From Mesostigma viride (taxonomy: Eukaryota > Streptophyta > Mesostigmatophyceae > Mesostigmatales > Mesostigmataceae), in contig RPFO01000076.1 in assembly GCA_009746045.1 (NCBI GenBank), positions 2,407,086-2,471,085 of the forward strand: a stretch of 64,000 nt of DNA. The letters are read 5' to 3'. The position numbers and the translations under genes are program-made. Under the pieces are notes generated by a model, which worked only from the letters and a program-made list of their open reading frames with translations, was not told where the DNA came from and ran no database searches. Each line of letters begins with the position of its first letter. The stretch's first letter is position 1. Positions 59,650-64,000 of the stretch are shown piece after piece.

Positions 59650-60210
59650 TGATTGATCTTACGATCGGGATTCCCTGATTTTGCCTGGGGGAGCGGAGGG
59701 ATGGAGGTGCGCCGCTACCTTGGAGGCGCTACACCGTTGCACAGTGGTGCAAGTCGACATGCGGGAGCCAAACGGGGTGGCCACGCCCTCTCTGGAGGGT
59801 CTGACAGCCTTGGATGGGCCTCAGATGTAGTTCGAACTAGTTCAAAGTTAGTACAGGTAGTAGTTCAAACTAGTTCAAACGAGTTCAATCTACTTCAACT
59901 AGTATCCAGGGACCCTCAAGATATGCCAGGTGGTTGCTGAACGGTTCTGGCATGACAGAACATGTGTGACATCATAAAAATGTAGTACAATGTTGAAAAA
60001 AGTAGTATCAGGGTCCTAGATCTAGTACAGTAGTATTCTGAGGTCATTCTTACATGGAGCGCCGCGCCAGCGGGGCGCCGCACTTGCGTGTGTCACGGAT
60101 GCAACGTTGATGCGATGTATTTCAAGGTGGTGATGGCTGCCAAGCCAGCTTATCAGTTTTCAACACAACTAGAGCAATACTTCACCGTTTTTGACAAAGT
60201 TGGTGTCAAA

Positions 60211-60402
60211 CTAATCGTGAGACAATAGCCGACAACATTTTGACGGTTTTCGCACCAAGTATTGACGGGTTTGCGCAACGGGAGTAAAAGTCCGCAAGGT
60301 AGAACTGAGTGACAAATTTTAAGTCCGAAATTTTTCTCAGTCTCCAAGATTGCGGAATATTGAGCCTAGTTGTGAGAAATTTCTTCATCTTTGAATTCTA
60401 TA
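60211..60402. other. no gene seen; upstream of the second tyrosine-recombinase element
   Basis: Probably the left terminal region of the element that follows. It does not carry the AATCGGGG start of the other two split-direct-repeat elements, so its left end is not defined. Confidence 0.4.
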
Positions 60403-60678
60403 ATGGCTAGTGATCACGAAGACACCACCCTTGAGGCAGTAGACCGAGATTTCTTATTAAATGTGAAAAAATCGTATTTTCAGGGGGGCAAGGAGCTGTT
60501 AACGACTTTGAAGTTCTTGACTGAGTATCTCGGTCCAAACTGGGCCCAAAGGCTTACTACTATGTCTGAGGGTCGTTTGACATCCTTGGGACAGTTTCTC
60601 AAGACTGCAGGGCTCCAGATTAGTGAGGGGTCAAGTGATTCCGACATGGGTTCCATGTTGTGCAAGGCCATTAATTAA
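60403..60678 (+). CDS. Gag N-terminal module
   Basis: ATG 60403, 91 codons: KELLTTLKFLTEYLGPNWAQRLTTMSEGRLTSLGQFLKTAGLQ is like the Gag N-terminus at 21989 (QELSTCSGLPEVCAAFEAVLGTDWV...). It ends in a TTAA repeat (60671-60690). It is separated by about 150 bp and a 21-bp tandem duplication (about 60790-60831) from the rest of Gag; whether an intron joins them is unclear. Confidence 0.55.
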   Translation: MASDHEDTTLEAVDRDFLLNVKKSYFQGGKELLTTLKFLTEYLGPNWAQRLTTMSEGRLTSLGQFLKTAGLQISEGSSDSDMGSMLCKAIN

Positions 60679-60832
60679 TTAATTAATTAAACTCGTGCTC
60701 CCGTTGGGGAGTCACGGAGCACCGAAGTGCTTTTAATCCCTGTGTGTGCACTACAGGAGAAAGGGCAGAGACCCCCAGTCTCCTTCATGCCAAAGGCCAT
60801 TACTCTAGAGATGCAAGGCCATTACTCTAGAG

Positions 60833-61264
60833 ATGAAGAAGCCCCCAGTGGCCACTGGGGGCAAGGGGAAGACTGGTCCAGCCAGGGGCGAAAGGACCCG
60901 AAAGGATCCTCCCAGCAACGGCACCGACGAGGAAGAGGAGGACGCGACGAGCTCTGAGGATTTTTTGGACGCGCGCGAGCAGCTGGCCCCTGCTGCTGCT
61001 CGCGCCAAGGGAAAGAAGTCTCAGGGCAGGAACCGAAAACTGGCAGAGAATGCTGCCCTTCTGGCGGGCGTCCGCGAGCTCATCGGAGCGGAGTTGCAAG
61101 CCCTGGCGCGGGGGAAGAGGAGGGACGCAAGGAAAGGGAAGAGCCAGCGCGAGGACAAGGGGGGCAAGGGCCATCCGAAGAGCAAGCGCCAGGAGAAGAG
61201 ACGCGCGCGGCGCGGGAGCAGCCCAGGCTCGACAGACACCAGCAGTGGGAGCGACGAGAGTCGC

Positions 61265-61336
<72 letters not shown>

Positions 61337-62077
61337 TCCGACAGCGAGAGCAGAGGCCGTGGCAGGGGCAGGGGTGGCGCTCGGTCGCGCCGCGACAAGT
61401 CCCGGGAGCGACGTGGGCATGGCAGGGGCCGTTCTGCGGAGCCCAAGGGGCGTCGGGATCGCTCCCGCGAGCGTCGCAAGGAGCGGCAGCGGTCCAGCAG
61501 CCGGAGCACGAGTCGGGACTCCTCCCAGCGGAGCTCGCGTCGATCGCGGGAGCGTGTGAGGGAGAGAGACCTGCGCCGAACCACCAAGGGGGTGCGTCTC
61601 CCCCGGCGAGCTTTCAAAGTGGCCTGGCGCCTGTTGGTCAAGGACCGCGACGACAGGGTGCTGCCGCTGCAGGTGCTGGATGCGCGCCAGGTCGCGCACG
61701 GGAGCCTGCAGGCCCGCTTGGCCCTTCGCAAGGAGCAGGAGGGCGTTGGGGCTGCACCGGGAGCCCCCCGCGGGTGGAAGAACAGCACGCACCATCTGGT
61801 GTGCAACAACCTGACCTACATTCTGGATGTGGCCATCCAAGAGCTGGGGGAGGATGTGGTGACGGAGCTGGCCTGCTTCGAGTACCTGGCGCGTGTGGTC
61901 GAGGCGTTCCTCATGGTGGAGAAGACCAGCGGCTGGAACAACGGGGCGATGCACCTGCTGCCACTGGTGGAGGGCAGTACTATTGGAAGCGCAGCAGCCC
62001 GGGCAGCGCGGAAGGCGGCTCGCCAGGAGGCGGAGCTGGCATCGGCGGCGGCGGCGGCGGCCAAAAAGGACAAGTGA
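60833..62077 (+). CDS. Gag-like protein with poly-serine and RS-rich region
   Basis: 414 codons. Basic/acidic N-terminus (TDEEEEDATSSEDF), Lys/Arg-rich stretch, about 20 consecutive serines coded by AGC repeats (61260-61330), then an SR/RD-rich region like splicing-factor tails (SRRDKSRERRGHGRGRS, RSTSRDSSQRSSRRSRERV). The C-terminal block (NNLTYILDVAIQELGEDVVTELACFEYLARVVEAFLMVEK) is related to the Gag end at 23000. RNA binding through the RS region is inference. Confidence 0.65.
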
Positions 62078-62109
62078 GGGGCAGGGGTGTGCTCCCGCTG
62101 CCAGTGAAG

Positions 62110-62700
62110 ATGGTCCCCCCGCTCGACCGCAGCCGCCTGCGATCCAACCGCAGGCTGCAGCGCGCTCTGCGTGCCAGAGCAAGGCTGCGGTGTCAAGAGC
62201 GGGCCACAAGGGGCCTGAACTGGCTGTGGGGCAGGACCCGGGAACGGTCCGGTGGACCGGCGGTGCAGCAGCAGCAGGCTATTACTGCGAGCCCCTGCAC
62301 CGTCGCCCAAAGGGCCGCCCTACAAGGGATGGAGGATGCTGCCCGCGTCTACAACCGCCGGCTTACCGCCGTAGCGGAGGCGACAGACACGGGGGACGCA
62401 GAGCCCGCGCCATACGGGCCGGGCGGTCAATACGAAATTATTGACCCGGAGAGGCTGGCACTGCCAAAAGGAGGAGCTGCAGGTAGTGTCAAGCTGCTGG
62501 ACTGCCTGCCGGAGGCATGGCAGAGGACGTATGAGGACATAAACAACATTCTACAAAGATGCGACGCGGAGGCGGGGGCGTGGATGCGGCGGGGCCGGGT
62601 GTCTCATGGTTGTGCAAGCGATGCGGCGTACGCACGACTGAGCATCAGGCTGGCGGAGACGCGGATGATCGAGTACAGTGAGGAGGCGCCCCTGTGGTGA
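62110..62700 (+). CDS. RT N-terminal region
   Basis: ATG 62110, 33 bp after the Gag stop, matching the 48-bp gap in the other element. Codes MVPPLDRSRLRSNRRLQRAL ... ERLALPKGGAAGSVKLLDCLPEAW ... MIEYSEEAP, parallel to 23095-23640 (ERVSLPKREVAGKAKLLDLLALRPSW ... MVEFRETRP). The frame changes at a CCCC run near 62689. Confidence 0.7.
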   Translation: MVPPLDRSRLRSNRRLQRALRARARLRCQERATRGLNWLWGRTRERSGGPAVQQQQAITASPCTVAQRAALQGMEDAARVYNRRLTAVAEATDTGDAEPAPYGPGGQYEIIDPERLALPKGGAAGSVKLLDCLPEAWQRTYEDINNILQRCDAEAGAWMRRGRVSHGCASDAAYARLSIRLAETRMIEYSEEAPLW

Positions 62701-63131
62701 ACGGCTGTTTTGCCGTCCCCAAGAAAGACCCCGGGGTTGTGGAGCCCAGCGAACGACGGCAGCGGTTTATAGGGAATATGGTGCCGTGCAACCGGCGCTT
62801 CCTCAAGCCGCCTACCTGTTACCTGCCTAACTTGGGCGAGGTCGCTGAGCTGAGTGTGGGGGCGCCATGCTATTCGGGCAAGACAGACCTTGACACCTAC
62901 TATTACCGGTTCGAGGTACCTGAGAGCTGGCGCCCCTATTTCTCGCTGCCCCCCGTGTGGTCCGATGAGGTCGGCCAGCTGGGACGACGGCGAAAGTTGT
63001 ACCCCAGGTTCCGGGTCCTTGTCATGGGCTGGAGCCACTCGGTGGTCCTTGCACAGGTTGCCCACCTGCACTGTCTCTACGGGGCGGGGTGCTCGATGCC
63101 AAGAGAGGGCTGTCATATCCCATGCACTTGA
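62694..63131 (+). CDS. RT fingers/palm motif A segment
   Basis: VVNGCFAVPKKDPG ... YLPNLGEVAELSVGAPCYSGKTDLDTYYYRFEV (motif A) ... FRVLVMGWSHSVVLAQVAHLHCLYGAG, closely matching 23650-24040. It leaves the right frame at GGGGCGGGG (63081-63089). Confidence 0.7.
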   Translation: MVNGCFAVPKKDPGVVEPSERRQRFIGNMVPCNRRFLKPPTCYLPNLGEVAELSVGAPCYSGKTDLDTYYYRFEVPESWRPYFSLPPVWSDEVGQLGRRRKLYPRFRVLVMGWSHSVVLAQVAHLHCLYGAGCSMPREGCHIPCT

Positions 63132-64000
63132 TGGGGGTGCGCACAGTGCGCGGGGATGGCATGGACCGGCTGGAGTTGGTGGAGAGCGCAGCCAGTGCAG
63201 CGTGGCGGCTGCTGCCGGAGGATCCCCCACATCCCGCTCAGCTGGTCATGATCGATGATCTGGGGGTCACCCATGGGCGGAGCGCGGAGGAGACCAACGC
63301 CGTGCTCACCAAGGCGTGCGAGGAGAGCTACGGTCCCAAGGGGTTGGTGGTCAACGAGAAGAAGGTGGAGAGAGCTGAGGAGGGGCGCCCGGTGGAAATC
63401 TTGGGGATTGAGTTCTGCCAGGACGGGTCCATGCGGCCGAGCGCGGCCCGGATGGCGGCCTTGGTGCGCGACACGCAGGCAATGCTGGGGCGTGGACGGG
63501 CCACTTACCACCAACTGGCCTCGTTGCTGGGACGGTGGGTGTGGGTCCACTTGCTGCGTCGGGGTCTACTGTCCATCTGGTTTCACGCCTACCGCTTGCT
63601 GCAGCAAGTCCTGGTGCACAAGCGGGGCTGGAGCTATCGGCTGTGGGGTAGTGTAAGGGAAGAGCTCCAGGCTGCAATGGACTTGGCCCCGCTGGTGCAT
63701 GCGCAGCGCGACCAGCCCCTGAGCTGCACCGTGGTGGCCACTGATGCGTCAACCCACGGTTCTGGGGTGGTGTACAGCCGGTGGGAGGCGCCTGCGGTGC
63801 GTGGCCTGTCCAACTGTCGGGAGCGGAAGGGCTGGAAGACGCTCTGTGTGGACTCTGAGACGGCCAGCGTGGAGCGCACAGGGGAGATTGAGCACCGAGC
63901 CATGGCAGCGGCGCAGTGGAGGACCGCTCTTGCCCACCGGTGGCTCGATCCCTCGGCCCACATCAACGAGAAGGAGATTCGTGCGGCTGTGCAAGGGATC
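63131..64000 (+). CDS. RT motif C and RNase H, continues past the window
   Basis: Frame open from before ATG 63131 to the edge. LVMIDDLGVTHGRSAEETN (motif C, IDD as in the other element), VEILGIEFCQDG, HQLASLLGRWVWVHLLRRGLLSIW; RNase H VVATDASTHGSGVVYSRWEAP and HINEKEIRAAVQGI. Partial at the 3' end only because of the window. Confidence 0.8.
   Translation, partial: MGVRTVRGDGMDRLELVESAASAAWRLLPEDPPHPAQLVMIDDLGVTHGRSAEETNAVLTKACEESYGPKGLVVNEKKVERAEEGRPVEILGIEFCQDGSMRPSAARMAALVRDTQAMLGRGRATYHQLASLLGRWVWVHLLRRGLLSIWFHAYRLLQQVLVHKRGWSYRLWGSVREELQAAMDLAPLVHAQRDQPLSCTVVATDASTHGSGVVYSRWEAPAVRGLSNCRERKGWKTLCVDSETASVERTGEIEHRAMAAAQWRTALAHRWLDPSAHINEKEIRAAVQGI

Larger units (their letters stand above)
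58183..60210. mobile_element. foldback-like structure around hexanucleotide arrays
   Basis: Left arm 58183-58680 and right arm 59650-60210 are diverged inverted repeats. Landmarks in mirrored order: GAAAACTGATAA, GCAAGT.CGG ... TGGCGCGGCGC, CGACATTGTACTAC / CAACATTGTACTAC, ACTAGTTTGAACTAGTTTGAA, TTTGAACTAC, CCGCTCCCC and AATCAGGGAATCC.GATC. Between them are two (TGGGCG)n arrays. Long inverted repeats with short tandem repeats recall Foldback elements, but arms here do not contain the array. No protein found; target duplication not resolved. Confidence 0.6.
60403..64000 (+). mobile_element. second tyrosine-recombinase-type (DIRS/PAT-like) retroelement, cut by window
   Basis: Gag frames (60403-60678 and 60833-62077), then RT and RNase H in three frames (62110-62700, 62694-63131, 63131 to the edge). 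RT and RNase H are clearly homologous to those at 23095-25638. A recombinase gene should follow beyond the window; membership rests on RT similarity. Two one-base frame changes in RT lie at C/G runs. Confidence 0.75.

Noticed and set aside
58518-59678. long Gly-Val, Ala-Trp and Arg-Gly repeat proteins
   Set aside because: They are the three frames of the (TGGGCG)n arrays; all frames are open because the repeat has no stop codons.
60827-62209. 460-codon minus-strand frame opposite the RS-rich Gag
   Set aside because: Complement of AGC and GCC repeats; low-complexity alanine and leucine runs, no family.

Overview
The window is eukaryotic nuclear DNA made almost entirely of nested transposable elements. 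Predicted spliceosomal introns (GT-AG), TATA/AATAAA signals inside LTRs, an initiator-tRNA-Met-type primer site, and copia, chromovirus, LINE, tyrosine-recombinase, CACTA and piggyBac elements together exclude a prokaryote. The mixture, especially PAT/DIRS-type retroelements beside copia and CACTA, would suit a repeat-rich alga or related protist, but no host gene here allows a firm placement.

Layout. 0-5.7 kb: decayed CACTA (En/Spm) transposase gene on the minus strand, broken by a ~0.69 kb inverted-repeat insertion. 5.6-6.9 kb: strong hairpins and a 145-bp tandem repeat. 6.9-11.4 kb: internally deleted copia element with both LTRs and a TGCCT target duplication, coding only Gag/protease. 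12.7-17.2 kb: minus-strand copia-like element. 17.4-19.75 kb: 5'-truncated LINE. 20.1-21.3 kb: BAH-like gene remnant. 21.5-26.9 kb: tyrosine-recombinase retroelement with A1-B1-A2-B2 split direct repeats. 28.0-30.9 kb: piggyBac element lacking its catalytic core. 31.3-35.4 kb: two diverged inverted copies of an unknown spliced gene, with a 2.0 kb non-autonomous split-direct-repeat element between them. 37.8-45.3 kb: young copia-like element with identical 378-bp LTRs. 45.8-57.5 kb: minus-strand chromovirus (Ty3/Gypsy) broken by three copies of a 1.77-kb element called 'X' here, two of which form a near-perfect palindrome. 57.8-60.2 kb: TG microsatellite and a foldback-like structure around (TGGGCG)n arrays. 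60.4 kb to the right edge: a second tyrosine-recombinase-type retroelement, cut by the window.

Most unusual: (1) the two copia-like elements at 12.7-17.2 and 37.8-45.3 kb have domains in the order Gag - integrase - protease-like - RT - RNase H, instead of Gag-PR-IN-RT-RH, with HGDD in place of YVDD and LTRs ending AGTTA...TAACT in the young copy; (2) a miniature non-autonomous split-direct-repeat element probably uses the recombinase of its larger relative; (3) the X palindrome encloses a 310-bp piece of the chromovirus 3' end that lies in reverse orientation and becomes continuous with the rest of the LTR if flipped; (4) a foldback-like element contains about 0.9 kb of hexanucleotide repeat.

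Many reading frames change at G or C homopolymers even in young elements, so either decay, sequencing error or slippage must be settled before protein models are trusted. No RNA gene and no clearly intact host gene was found.
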